Source: Myceligenerans indicum (GTDB taxonomy: Bacteria; Actinomycetota; Actinomycetes; Actinomycetales; Cellulomonadaceae). Taken from it: a DNA stretch of 64,000 bases. The notes under the pieces are model-generated. The model did no database searches. It had not been told where the DNA came from and worked only from the letters and a program-made list of their open reading frames with translations. Shown piece after piece: positions 36,317-48,378 of the stretch. Position 1 is the first letter of the stretch, and every line of letters starts with the position of its first letter. Location: assembly GCF_016742955.1 (NCBI RefSeq), contig NZ_JABBYC010000002.1:62001-126000 (forward strand). Reading direction: 5' to 3'. A program made the position numbers and the translations under genes.

Positions 36317-38466
36317 CGGGCACCTCCTGCGGTCGCGCCGGTCGTGGCGTCGCCTGTCGCGACCTCGTCGGACACAAGGACACGACAGCCCCAGGGCTCC
36401 AGCGTCAGTTCCTTGCCGGCCGGGAAGTGGTCCCGGGTGGCCGGCTCGACGACGTCGTCCGGGAGCGTCGTGGTCGTGGCCTCCCAGCTCCAGTTGAACA
36501 GGAAGCGGAGACGCCGTCCGTCCGGCACGGTGCCGGAGGAGATCGTGACCGGCAGCTCCGACGGCTTGTCCGTGTCGGCCCCGGCCGGTCCGGCGGCGAA
36601 GTGGATCACCGCGCGGGCGAGCTCGCGGTCGGGGACGCAGCCCACCGTCGTCACCTGCCCGGCGCCGTGAGCGTGAGTGGTCACCGCCGCGAAGTCGCCG
36701 AAGCGGGGGTGGTCGTAGCCGGCGAGCGTGGTGGTGCCGTCGGCGGGGCGCAGGCCCTCGACCCAGTACCGGCCGGACGCACCGTCCGCGGCCGGCAGCC
36801 GGGGCGAGCCGGTCACGGGGACCGGGTCCTCGAGGTTGGAGTACTCCTCGTAGGAGACACCCGCCGCGGCGTCGAGGCCGGGCGGTGCGACGGCGACGCG
36901 GGCGCGTGCCTCGTGGTCGGCGTAGCCGGTGCGCACACCCAGCACCAGGTGGCCGCCGTGGGCGGCGTAGTCCCGCAGCAGGTCGAGCTCGGCGTCGGTC
37001 GTGACGTAGAGGCCGGCCGCGACGAGCACGGGGAAGCGGCGCGCGAGTTCGGCGCCGCCCAGCTCGGCGGCCTGTTCCAGGTGCAGGATGCGGGCCTGGC
37101 GGCCGGTCTCGACGACGGCGGCGTGGAAGGCGTCGAAGGTGTGCTCGAAGGACTCCTCGTCCGGTGTCCCGTCGATCGTGAACGGCGGCATGTACTGCTG
37201 CGCGTACCGGCTCGGGTTGGACCACAGCAGCGCCACGTCGGCGTCGGGCTCGTACCCGTCCAGCAGCGGCGAGATCTGCCGCAGCTCGGCGCCGATCGCG
37301 GACACCTCGTCGTAGACGCGGCCGGGTACCAGGCTGTGCGGCAGCACGCCGCCCCAGTAGGTCTCGGCGCCGTACGGCAGCGTGTGCCAGTGCCAGTACT
37401 CGATCATGGCCGCGCCGCGGGAGACGAACGCCATCGCGGCCTGCTTGAGCTGGCCCGGGTAGGGCGGGAAGTTGGTCGACGAGTCGTCGATCGCCTGCGC
37501 GTTGGTCTCGGTGACCAGGAACCGCGCCTGCTTCGAGGAGTAGAGCCGGTCGGCCTGCCGGAACAGCCCGGCCACACCGGTCGTGGTCCAGTAGTTGAGC
37601 TGGCGCTTGTCCAGGGAGGCGTCCAGGCGGTCCTGCATGCCGTAGTACGGGTTGCCGGAGGTGACGTCGAGCGCGGCGAACAGGCCGCGGTCGTCCAGCC
37701 CGCGGCGCGGGTACTGCAGGCACGTGGTCACGAACTGCTCGGGGCGGGCGTACTCCCCCACGAGCTGTGCCTGCCAGGCGATGAACTCCGTGGTCTGGGC
37801 TGCCTGGAACCGCCGCCAGGCCAGGTCGTACTGGGGGAAGGAGTTGCCGTCGGGACGCCACAGCTCGCTCCAGTCCGCGAGACGGTGGGACCAGTAGGTC
37901 AGGCCCCACTCGCGGTTGAGGGTGTCGACGTCGCCGTACTGCCGCTTGAGCCCGCGCACGAACCGCGTGAACACGCTGTGGTTGTGGAAGAGCTCGAGGC
38001 CGGGCTCGTTGTCGACCTGGTAGCCGATGACCGCGGGGTGGTCCGCGTAGCGGGCGACGATGCGCCGGACGACGCGCTCGGCGTAGAACCGGAACGTCGG
38101 GTTGGTGTAGTCCACCTCCTGGCGCGCGCCCCACGGAACGGGCTCGCCCGAGCGGCGTTCGGCCGCGATCTCGGGGTGGGCCGTCTGGAGCCAGGGCGGG
38201 ACGGCGTAGGTGGGGGTGCCGAGCACGACGGCGATGCCGCGCTCGTGCGCCGCGTCCAGGACCGGGGCCAGCCACTCGAGGTCGAACCGCCCGTCCTCCG
38301 GCTCCCATGTGGACCAGACCGACTCGCCGACGCGGATCACCGTGATCGACGCCTTCGCCATCAGGTCCAGGTCCTCGAGCATCCGGTCCCGCTGGTGGTA
38401 CTCGGGGTAGTAGGCGACGCCGAACAGGGCTCCGGTGGGGAGCGAGGGGGCGGGGCGTGGGTGCAT
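36313..38466 (-). CDS. GH42 beta-galactosidase
   Basis: 717 aa, the size of GH42 enzymes. The TIM barrel starts FGVAYYPEYH. The acid/base is E154 (VDNEPG) and the nucleophile E319 (VTETNAQA), with the GRADWSEL and WHWHTLPYG elements of the active site. A trimerisation domain and C-terminal beta domain follow. There is no signal peptide, so it works in the cytosol on imported beta-galactosides, probably galactan-derived oligosaccharides. It is first in the operon with two permeases and a binding protein; two identical palindromes precede it. Confidence 0.93.
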   Translation of the reverse strand: MHPRPAPSLPTGALFGVAYYPEYHQRDRMLEDLDLMAKASITVIRVGESVWSTWEPEDGRFDLEWLAPVLDAAHERGIAVVLGTPTYAVPPWLQTAHPEIAAERRSGEPVPWGARQEVDYTNPTFRFYAERVVRRIVARYADHPAVIGYQVDNEPGLELFHNHSVFTRFVRGLKRQYGDVDTLNREWGLTYWSHRLADWSELWRPDGNSFPQYDLAWRRFQAAQTTEFIAWQAQLVGEYARPEQFVTTCLQYPRRGLDDRGLFAALDVTSGNPYYGMQDRLDASLDKRQLNYWTTTGVAGLFRQADRLYSSKQARFLVTETNAQAIDDSSTNFPPYPGQLKQAAMAFVSRGAAMIEYWHWHTLPYGAETYWGGVLPHSLVPGRVYDEVSAIGAELRQISPLLDGYEPDADVALLWSNPSRYAQQYMPPFTIDGTPDEESFEHTFDAFHAAVVETGRQARILHLEQAAELGGAELARRFPVLVAAGLYVTTDAELDLLRDYAAHGGHLVLGVRTGYADHEARARVAVAPPGLDAAAGVSYEEYSNLEDPVPVTGSPRLPAADGASGRYWVEGLRPADGTTTLAGYDHPRFGDFAAVTTHAHGAGQVTTVGCVPDRELARAVIHFAAGPAGADTDKPSELPVTISSGTVPDGRRLRFLFNWSWEATTTTLPDDVVEPATRDHFPAGKELTLEPWGCRVLVSDEVATGDATTGATAGGAR

Positions 38467-38513
38467 CGGTCAGGTACTCCGTTGTCTCTGCTGTCGTCGG
38501 TGACGTGAAAGCG

Positions 38514-38542
38514 ACTCTAGGACCGGATGTTACCGGTAACAA
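38514..38542 (-). promoter_or_regulatory. Promoter of the GH42 operon
   Basis: Minus-strand -35 TTGTTA (38537-38542) and -10 TAGAGT (38514-38519) are 17 bases apart. The -35 box is inside operator 1 (38528-38541), so repressor and polymerase would exclude each other. Confidence 0.6.
38528..38541. promoter_or_regulatory. LacI operator 1, TGTTACCGGTAACA
   Basis: A perfect 14-bp palindrome with central CpG overlapping the -35 of the GH42 operon. The identical sequence recurs at 38559-38572. Confidence 0.85.
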
Positions 38543-38558
38543 GTGCTCGTGATCCGAT

Positions 38559-38572
38559 TGTTACCGGTAACA
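38559..38572. promoter_or_regulatory. LacI operator 2, TGTTACCGGTAACA
   Basis: A second exact copy, 31 bases centre to centre from operator 1 (three helical turns), so two dimers bind the same face of the DNA and may cooperate. It lies 75 bases before the LacI ATG and could also control that gene. Confidence 0.85.
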
Positions 38573-38647
38573 TGATGCTGGGTCAAGCGATCGCCGACGG
38601 CGCTACGCTGATCCGACCGACACCGATCCCGCCTGAAGGAGCGTGCG

Positions 38648-39700
38648 ATGGCCTCTCCCACCACCGTGGACGTCTCGCCGCGCGACGACGGCAAGCCGGC
38701 CACCATCTACGACGTCGCCAAGGCCGCGGGCGTCTCCCACCAGACCGTGGCGCGCTACCTCCGGGGCTATCAGGGCATCCGCCCGGCCACCCGGGAACGG
38801 GTCGTGGCGGCGCTCGAGGAGCTCGACTACCGACCGAACCTCACCGCGCGATCACTGACGACGGGGCGGTCGCACCGGATCGGCGCCCTGACGCACGAGA
38901 TCGACAAGCACGGTCCGAGCAACATCGCCCAGGGGGCAGCGGCCGCCGCCCGCCGGGCCGGGTACGTGCTGGACATCTTCACCCTCGACATGGGCGATCC
39001 CGGCTCGATCCGCGACACCCTCGACCTGCTCCGTCAGCACGACCTCGCCGGGATCCTGGCGCTGACCTCCACCGACGAGATGTCCGCGGCCATCGAGGCG
39101 GCACGGTTCACCGTGCCTGTCTACCTCGGCGGCGAGCCGGACGACACCGCCACGGAACACTCCGAGCTGACCGGCGTCGGCTTCCCGGCCCTCGTGGACC
39201 ATCTGGCCGAGCTCGGCCACTCCTCCTTCCTGCACGTCGCCGGGCCGGCCACCTGGCCCGCGGCGCGCAACCGCACCCAGGCCTACCAGGAAGCCCTCGC
39301 GGCCCGCGGACTGCACTCGGCGGGGATCGTGGCCGGGGACTGGACCGCACGGTCGGGGCACGACGCCGTCGCCGCGCTCGGCCCCCACCTCGACGCGAGC
39401 GCCATCGTCGCCGCGAACGACCAGATGGCACTCGGCGCCATGCTCGCCCTCCGGCGCCAGGGCCTCGATGTGCCGCGCGACATCAGCGTGACCGGCGTCG
39501 ACGACATCCCCGACGCGGCCTACTTCGCTCCCCCGCTGACCACCCTCCGCATCGACTTCGCCGCCCAGGGACGCGACATCGTCGGCGCCCTCCTGGCCCA
39601 GATCGACGGGCGGCAGCCCGAGCGATCCGTCACGCCCCACTCCGAACTGGTGGTCAGGGAGTCCACCGGGCGCGCCCGGGCCGACACGCCGCGCCCCTGA
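38648..39700 (+). CDS. LacI family regulator of the GH42 galactoside operon
   Basis: 350 aa, ATG 38648 with AAGGAG just before. The helix-turn-helix is TIYDVAKAAGVSHQTVARYLRGYQGI (residues about 19-44), then YRPNLTARSLTTGRS as hinge. A sugar-binding regulatory domain follows (IGALTHEIDKHGPSNIAQGAAAAAR). It lies divergent from the GH42-ABC operon, and the pair of identical palindromes between them is the obvious target. The effector is probably a galactoside. Convergent with the GntR gene 16 bases downstream. Confidence 0.93.
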   Translation: MASPTTVDVSPRDDGKPATIYDVAKAAGVSHQTVARYLRGYQGIRPATRERVVAALEELDYRPNLTARSLTTGRSHRIGALTHEIDKHGPSNIAQGAAAAARRAGYVLDIFTLDMGDPGSIRDTLDLLRQHDLAGILALTSTDEMSAAIEAARFTVPVYLGGEPDDTATEHSELTGVGFPALVDHLAELGHSSFLHVAGPATWPAARNRTQAYQEALAARGLHSAGIVAGDWTARSGHDAVAALGPHLDASAIVAANDQMALGAMLALRRQGLDVPRDISVTGVDDIPDAAYFAPPLTTLRIDFAAQGRDIVGALLAQIDGRQPERSVTPHSELVVRESTGRARADTPRP

Positions 39701-39716
39701 CCAGAACGTCGAACGC

Positions 39717-40478
39717 TCAGCGGTCCACGAGGGTCATCTCGAACGAGTAGAGGTCAGGGCGGTAGCAGTGCTGTCCCCACTCGACGGCGCGACCGGCGTT
39801 GTCGAACGCCGTGCGCGTCATCGTCAGGACCGCCGCACCCTTGGGGATATCGAGCAGCCCGGCCTCCACACCGGTGGCGTCCCGCGCGCCGATGCGCTGC
39901 TTCGCCACCCGCATGGTCACCCCCCTGGCCCGGAGCAACTGGTACAGACCGTACTTGGCCAGATCGTCGGCATCGAGATCGCGATACTGCTCCGGCAGGG
40001 TGTTGTCGAGGATCGCGATGGGCACACCGTCCGCGGAACGCACCCGGCGAATGCGCAGCACCGGTCGCCCCTTCTCTATGCCGAGCTCCTCGGCCGCCTT
40101 CTCGTCCGCCTTCCCGACCTCCATCGACACGATCTGGGTCGTCGGCTCCTGGCCGGACCGTTCGAGGTCCTCGTACAGGCTCGTGAGCTCCACGCTCCGG
40201 GTGACCTTGCCGTGTACCACCTGCGTGCCGATTCCCCGCCGGCGCACCAGCAGGCCCTTGTCGACGAGCTCCTGGATGGCCCGGCGGATCGTGGGCCGGG
40301 ACAGCCCGAGACGGCTGCCGAGCGCCACCTCGTTCTCCAGTCGCGACCCGGCGGGCAACGTGCCGTCCTGGATGGCGGCCTCGAGCCGGCTCGAGATCTG
40401 GAAGTAGAGCGGAACAGGTCCCGACCGGTCGAGATCGACGAACAGGTCGACCGGGAGTGCCTGCTGCCGGTCCGCCAT
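39717..40478 (-). CDS. GntR/HutC family regulator of the inositol cluster
   Basis: 253 aa from ATG 40478 with GGGAGGGAG upstream. Winged helix of GntR type (PLYFQISSRLEAAIQDGTLPAGSRLENEVALGSRLGLSRPTIRRAIQELVDKGLLVRRRGIGTQV, about residues 17-83), then a UTRA ligand-binding domain ending RPDLYSFEMTLVDR. It is divergent from the iol genes. A 10-bp palindrome TGTCTAGACA next to its own -10 box and a close copy at the iol promoter suggest an IolR-like role. The family and motif differ from Corynebacterium IolR in detail, so I do not name it. Confidence 0.88.
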   Translation of the reverse strand: MADRQQALPVDLFVDLDRSGPVPLYFQISSRLEAAIQDGTLPAGSRLENEVALGSRLGLSRPTIRRAIQELVDKGLLVRRRGIGTQVVHGKVTRSVELTSLYEDLERSGQEPTTQIVSMEVGKADEKAAEELGIEKGRPVLRIRRVRSADGVPIAILDNTLPEQYRDLDADDLAKYGLYQLLRARGVTMRVAKQRIGARDATGVEAGLLDIPKGAAVLTMTRTAFDNAGRAVEWGQHCYRPDLYSFEMTLVDR

Positions 40479-40512
40479 GGTGCTCCCTCCCGCCGCGACC
40501 CTCGCGACACGA

Positions 40513-40522
40513 TGTCTAGACA
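40513..40522. promoter_or_regulatory. GntR operator copy 1, TGTCTAGACA
   Basis: A perfect palindrome within ATGTCTAGACAT (40512-40523), immediately downstream of a minus-strand -10 GATAAT (40522-40527) for the GntR gene, so it supports autoregulation. Confidence 0.7.
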
Positions 40523-40592
40523 TTATCAGCACTTTCCATCGGCGAGGAATGTCAGGTCGTGTGACGAACCTCAGCCCCAGACCAGGTTGTAT

Positions 40593-40602
40593 TGTCCAGA
40601 CA
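40593..40602. promoter_or_regulatory. GntR operator copy 2, TGTCCAGACA
   Basis: Differs from copy 1 at one base. It directly precedes a plus-strand -10 TACTAT (40603-40608) of the transaldolase-iol operon. Confidence 0.7.
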
Positions 40603-40684
40603 TACTATCTACGCTTGCCGGAGTGTCACGCGACGACGCGTGCCGCGCCAACGGCGCACCGACCAGAGACCATCGGAGAAGCCC

Positions 40685-41776
40685 ATGCCTGACACACCCA
40701 CGACCACTTCCGAGACCCTGCCACTGCGCATCGCCGCCGACACCACCCCCACCAGCCTCTGGAACGACTCGGCGGACCCGCGGCAGCTCGCCCGCTCGAT
40801 CGAGTTCGGAGCGGTCGGCGCCACGTGCAACCCCGTGATCGCCCTGGCCGCCATCAAGAGCGACCTGGAGACCTGGAGCCCGCGCATCACCCAGCTCGCC
40901 AAGGAGCACCCCGCCGCCGGCGAGTCGGAGCTCGGCTGGATGGTGGTCGAGGAACTCTCCGTCCAGGCAGCACGGCTCCTCGAGCCGGCCTTCCGAGCCA
41001 GCGGAGGCCGCGACGGCCGCCTCTCCATCCAGACCGATCCGCGACTCCACCGCGACGAGGCCGCCCTGGTGGAGCAGGCCGTGCGCTTCTCCGGGCTCGC
41101 CGAGAACATCATCGTCAAGATCCCGGCGACGGCCGTCGGCATCCGCGCCATCGAAGAGGCGACCTTCCACGGCGTGAGCATCAACGCGACCGTGTCGTTC
41201 ACGGTGCCCCAGGCGCTCGCCGTCGCCGAGGCCATCGAGCGCGGCCTCGACCGACGTCGCGCCGCCGGGCTCCCCGAGCGCGAGTTCGGCTCGGTCGTGA
41301 CCATCATGGGCGGGCGGCTGGACGACTGGCTCAAGGCTTGGGTCAAGGAGCACGGTGTGCTGATCGACCCCGGGCATCTCGAGTGGGCCGGCGTCGCCGC
41401 ACTGAAGCGGGCGCACGCGCTGTTCGAGGAGCGCGGATACCGGTCGCGCATCCTCTCCGCGGCGTTCCGCAACCACATGCAGTGGTCCGAACTCCTGGGC
41501 GGCGACCTCGTCATCTCCCCGCCGTTCGAGTGGCAGGAGCGGATCAACGCCAACGGGATCGCCGTCGAGAACCGCATCGACCGCCCGGTCGACTCGCACA
41601 TCGTCGAGACCCTGCTCGAACGCGTCCCGGAGTTCGGCCGCGCCTACGAGCCGGACGGCATGACCGTCGAGGAGTTCGCCGGCTTCGGCGCGACCCGGCG
41701 CACCCTGCGCCAGTTCCTCGAGGCGGACGCGGCGCTCGACTCGCTCGTGCGCGACATCCTCGTGCCGGCGCCCTGA
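40685..41776 (+). CDS. Transaldolase family protein in the inositol cluster
   Basis: 363 aa from ATG 40685 (GGAGAA upstream). Transaldolase barrel with GAVGATCNPVIALAAIKSDL near the N-terminus and a Schiff-base lysine in IIVKIPAT; GHLEWAGVAALKRAHALFEERGYRSRILSAAFRNHMQ near the C-terminus. It lacks the sequence signature of housekeeping TalB/Tal proteins. It is the first gene after the iol promoter and GntR site, so it probably cleaves or condenses an inositol-derived sugar acid. The exact reaction is unknown. Confidence 0.85.
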   Translation: MPDTPTTTSETLPLRIAADTTPTSLWNDSADPRQLARSIEFGAVGATCNPVIALAAIKSDLETWSPRITQLAKEHPAAGESELGWMVVEELSVQAARLLEPAFRASGGRDGRLSIQTDPRLHRDEAALVEQAVRFSGLAENIIVKIPATAVGIRAIEEATFHGVSINATVSFTVPQALAVAEAIERGLDRRRAAGLPEREFGSVVTIMGGRLDDWLKAWVKEHGVLIDPGHLEWAGVAALKRAHALFEERGYRSRILSAAFRNHMQWSELLGGDLVISPPFEWQERINANGIAVENRIDRPVDSHIVETLLERVPEFGRAYEPDGMTVEEFAGFGATRRTLRQFLEADAALDSLVRDILVPAP

Positions 41777-41871
41777 GCAGCACGGAGGTCGCATCCAGAC
41801 CGGCCGCGTCGGCTCGAGTGGCGAGCCGCGGAACGCCCCTCCACACCGAGCCCGATGGCCTATTGTCATTT

Positions 41872-41881
41872 TGTTAGGACA
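41872..41881. promoter_or_regulatory. Possible GntR operator copy 3, TGTTAGGACA
   Basis: Shares TGT....ACA with copies 1 and 2 (four central bases differ) and lies just before iolC, overlapping the first base of a short ORF at 41881. Weaker than the others. Confidence 0.4.
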
Positions 41882-41937
41882 TGGATATCATGAATGCCAC
41901 GGCCCTCCGATCGAGAGAGTTCTACACCGTCGTATGA
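41881..41937 (+). CDS. Possible 18-residue leader peptide coupled to iolC
   Basis: A short ORF (MDIMNATALRSREFYTVV) starts at ATG 41881 behind TTAGGA and ends in a TGA that overlaps the iolC ATG (ATGA). iolC itself has no good ribosome site, so reinitiation after this peptide could drive its translation. The length and lack of homology knowledge leave it tentative. Confidence 0.4.
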   Translation: MDIMNATALRSREFYTVV

Positions 41938-42902
41938 ACACCACACCCAGGATCTTCGACGTCATCGCGGTCGGCCGCGTCGGCGTCGACATCTACCCGC
42001 TCCAGGACGGCGTGGGCCTCGAGGACGTCGAGACGTTCGGCAAGTACCTCGGCGGCAGCGCCACCAACGTGGCAATCGCCGCGGCCCGCCACGACCACCG
42101 CACCGCCGTCATCACCCGTACCGGCGACGATCCCTTCGGCCGGTTCGTCAAACGCGAGCTCGTCCGCCTCGGAGTCTCCGACACGTTCGTCGGCGTCGAA
42201 CCCGACCTGCTCACGCCGGTGACGTTCTGCGAGATCTTCCCGCCCGACGACTTCCCACTGTACTTCTACCGGAAGCCCAAGGCCCCGGACCTGACCATCA
42301 CCGCGACCTCGCTCGATCTCGACGCGATCCGCGACGCACGGGTCTTCTGGGCGACCGTCACCGGCCTGTCGGCCGAGCCCAGCCGCTCGGCCCACCACGT
42401 CGCCTGGTCCGCCCGCAACCGTCGGCGCCACACGGTGCTCGACCTCGACTACCGGCCGATGTTCTGGACCTCGCCCGCCGAGGCGACCCGCGAGGTCCAG
42501 CGCGCGCTCCCGCACGTGACGGTCGCCGTCGGCAACCGCGAGGAGTGCGAGATCGCGGTCGGCGAGACGGACCCGCACCGCTCCGCCGACGCACTGCTCG
42601 ACCACGGGGTCGAACTCGCCGTCGTGAAGCAGGGACCGAAGGGCGTGCTCGCCAAGACCCGCGACGACTCGGTCGAGGTCCCGCCGTTCCCCGTGAACGT
42701 CGTCAACGGCCTGGGCGCCGGTGACGGGTTCGGCGGTGCGCTGTGCCACGGACTGCTCGAAGGCTGGGACCTGGAACCGATGCTGCGGTTCGCCAACGTC
42801 GCCGGCGCCATCGTCGCCTCGCGACGCGAGTGCTCCACCGCCATGCCCACCACCGCCGAGGTCAAGGCCGCACTCGAAGGAGCCGGAAATGCCGCGCACT
42901 GA
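41934..42902 (+). CDS. iolC: 5-dehydro-2-deoxygluconokinase
   Basis: 322 aa PfkB-family kinase starting MNTTPRIFDVIAVGRVGVDIYPLQDGVGLEDVETFGKYLGGSATNVAIAAARHD, the classic IolC N-terminus. The catalytic base is in GLGAGDGFGGALC near residue 265. It phosphorylates 5-dehydro-2-deoxy-D-gluconate in inositol breakdown. The start has no ribosome site; an upstream short ORF overlaps it. The 3' end overlaps the following aldolase gene by 14 bases. It is followed by the aldolase, iolA, iolB, iolD, iolG and iolH. Confidence 0.94.
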   Translation: MNTTPRIFDVIAVGRVGVDIYPLQDGVGLEDVETFGKYLGGSATNVAIAAARHDHRTAVITRTGDDPFGRFVKRELVRLGVSDTFVGVEPDLLTPVTFCEIFPPDDFPLYFYRKPKAPDLTITATSLDLDAIRDARVFWATVTGLSAEPSRSAHHVAWSARNRRRHTVLDLDYRPMFWTSPAEATREVQRALPHVTVAVGNREECEIAVGETDPHRSADALLDHGVELAVVKQGPKGVLAKTRDDSVEVPPFPVNVVNGLGAGDGFGGALCHGLLEGWDLEPMLRFANVAGAIVASRRECSTAMPTTAEVKAALEGAGNAAH

Positions 42903-43800
42903 ACGTTTCCTGTCCCCCGAGCGCTTCGCCCGGCTCCGCGACCTACGCGCCCGCGAGCCGCACCGGGTCGCCGAGGCACTCGCCGCCCGGACCCGCCGAC
43001 CGGTCCTGTCCGACGCCGGCCGCCTCTTCATCGTGGCCGCCGACCATCCGGCCCGCGGGTCGCTCGCCGTCGGCAAGGAGTCGATGGCCATGGCCGACCG
43101 GTACGACCTGCTCGACCGTCTCACGCTCGCGCTCTCGCGGCCCGGCGTCGACGGCGTGCTGGGCACGCCCGACATCATCGACGACCTCGCCCTGCTCGGC
43201 GCGCTCGACGGCAAGGTCGTGGTGGGCTCGATGAACCGGGGCGGCCTCCGCGGCGCCTCCTTCGAGTACGACGACCGATTCACCGGCTACGACATCCCGG
43301 CGATCGTCCGCGACCGGCTGGACTTCGCCAAGACCCTGCTGCGCGTGAACCTCACCGACACCGCGACCGCCGACACCCTCGAGGCGAACGCGCGCGCGGT
43401 CTCGGCCGCCGCGCGGGCGCGCCTGCCGATCATGGTCGAACCGTTCCTCAGCGAGTGGCGAGGTGGCGCGGCCACGAACATGCTCGACCCCGACTCGGTG
43501 ATCGCGTCCGTCGGGATCGCCACGGGGCTCGGCAACAGCTCCGCCTACACCTGGATGAAGCTGCCCGTGGTCGACCAGATGGAGCGAGTCATGGAAGCCA
43601 CCACCCTGCCGACACTGCTGCTCGGCGGCGATCGCACCGCCGACCCCGACGCCACCTATGCCACGTGGGAGAAGGCACTCGCCCTGCCCGGCGTACGAGG
43701 CCTCGTCGTCGGCCGCACCCTGATCTACCCACCCGACGGGGACGTCGTCGCGGCCGTCGACACCGCCGCCTCCCTCGTACACGTCCAGCCAGCAGCCTGA
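42889..43800 (+). CDS. Cgl0159-type (beta/alpha)8 aldolase, inositol pathway
   Basis: 303 aa from ATG 42889 (AAGGAG upstream, overlapping iolC). TIM-barrel aldolase class with AADHPARGSLAVG near residue 48, GSMNRGGLRG, MVEPFLSEWRGG, and a C-terminal LVVGRTLIYPPDGD. This family stands next to iolC in Actinobacteria, in the place of IolJ; it probably splits 6-phospho-5-dehydro-2-deoxygluconate into DHAP and malonate semialdehyde. The assignment follows from family and position; activity is inferred. Confidence 0.86.
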   Translation: MPRTERFLSPERFARLRDLRAREPHRVAEALAARTRRPVLSDAGRLFIVAADHPARGSLAVGKESMAMADRYDLLDRLTLALSRPGVDGVLGTPDIIDDLALLGALDGKVVVGSMNRGGLRGASFEYDDRFTGYDIPAIVRDRLDFAKTLLRVNLTDTATADTLEANARAVSAAARARLPIMVEPFLSEWRGGAATNMLDPDSVIASVGIATGLGNSSAYTWMKLPVVDQMERVMEATTLPTLLLGGDRTADPDATYATWEKALALPGVRGLVVGRTLIYPPDGDVVAAVDTAASLVHVQPAA

Positions 43801-43824
43801 CCCCACGGAAGGTCGAGAACAGCC

Positions 43825-45375
<1,551 letters not shown>

Positions 45376-45518
45376 CGCGGCGCGGCGGGCCGGCTGACCA
45401 CGGTCGGTCAGGCAACCCCCGCCCGCCACCGCGCGGCGACCGCGCGACTGCAGTACGACGGAAGCAGGACCCACCGACGATCGACGGACGTACCGATCAC
45501 GAAGGAGTGATGCACGCG

Positions 45519-46430
45519 ATGCACGCGCGCAACGCATGGTTCCACCCGCGCGGCGGGCTCTCCCGGAACGGCTGGGAGAGCGTGGTCGACGCGACGCTCG
45601 ACGGCTGGGCCCACACCGGCCTGCGAGTGGCCGATCTCGGCGACGGGCGCCCCCGCGGACTGCCCGCCGCCGAGGCCGAGCGGATCGTCGTGCCCCTCTC
45701 CGGCGGCTGCGAGATCGCCTGGACCACGACGGACGGCTCCGGCGTCGTGGAGCTCGAAGGGCGGGCCTCCGTCTTCGACGGGCCGACCGACGTCATCTAC
45801 CTCCCGATCGGTACGACGGCGACGATCGCCGGTTCCGGGCGCGTCGCCGTCGCCGAGGCCCCGGCGACCACCCGGCATCCTCTCCGGGTCATCGGCAGGG
45901 ACGAGGTGCCCGTCGAGCTCCGCGGCGCCGGGCGGTCCAGCCGGCAGGTGCACAACTTCGGCACTCCGGGCGCCCTGGATGCCTCCAAGCTCATCGTGTG
46001 CGAAGTGATCACGCCGGCCGAGAACTGGTCGTCGTACCCGGCGCACAAGCACGACGAGCACGTCGCGGGCCACGAGTCACGACTCGAGGAGATCTACTAC
46101 TTCGAGACGGCCACCGCGCGTGGCCTCGGCGCGCCCGCCGAGGCGGACCCGTTCGGCATGTTCGCCACCTACTCGTCCCCCGCCGGCGAGATCGACACCA
46201 CCGCGATCGTGCGCACGGGCGACGTGGCACTGGTGCCCTACGGCTACCACGGGCCGGCCGCCGCGGCTCCCGGCTACGACCTCTACTACCTCAATGTCAT
46301 GGCCGGGCCCGACGCCGAGCGCGAGTGGCGCATCAGCGACGACCCCGCCCACGGATGGGTCCGCTCGAGCTGGGAGGCTCAGACGCTCGACCCCCGGCTC
46401 CCCTACACCGCCTCCCAGGAAGGACGCTGA
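45519..46430 (+). CDS. iolB: 5-deoxy-glucuronate isomerase
   Basis: 303 aa from ATG 45519; GTG 45507 and ATG 45510 in the same frame are alternatives. GAAGGAG ends at 45507, leaving 11 bases to 45519 but only 2 to 45510. Cupin protein with the IolB patterns NFGTPGALDASKLIVCEVITPAENWSSYPAHKHDEH and EEIYYFE, and the GYHGPAAAAPGYDLYYLNVMAG end. It isomerises 5-deoxy-D-glucuronate. The gene precedes iolD by 5 bases. Confidence 0.93.
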   Translation: MHARNAWFHPRGGLSRNGWESVVDATLDGWAHTGLRVADLGDGRPRGLPAAEAERIVVPLSGGCEIAWTTTDGSGVVELEGRASVFDGPTDVIYLPIGTTATIAGSGRVAVAEAPATTRHPLRVIGRDEVPVELRGAGRSSRQVHNFGTPGALDASKLIVCEVITPAENWSSYPAHKHDEHVAGHESRLEEIYYFETATARGLGAPAEADPFGMFATYSSPAGEIDTTAIVRTGDVALVPYGYHGPAAAAPGYDLYYLNVMAGPDAEREWRISDDPAHGWVRSSWEAQTLDPRLPYTASQEGR

Positions 46431-46435
46431 CGACC

Positions 46436-48334
<1,899 letters not shown>

Positions 48335-48378
48335 TCGCGTGCCCCCGCACGACGGCGTGTGAAAGGAAGAAGGACATC

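Noticed and set aside
36427..38508. A 693-residue plus-strand frame opposite GH42
   Set aside because: Antisense shadow of the GH42 gene, which has complete catalytic motifs on the minus strand.
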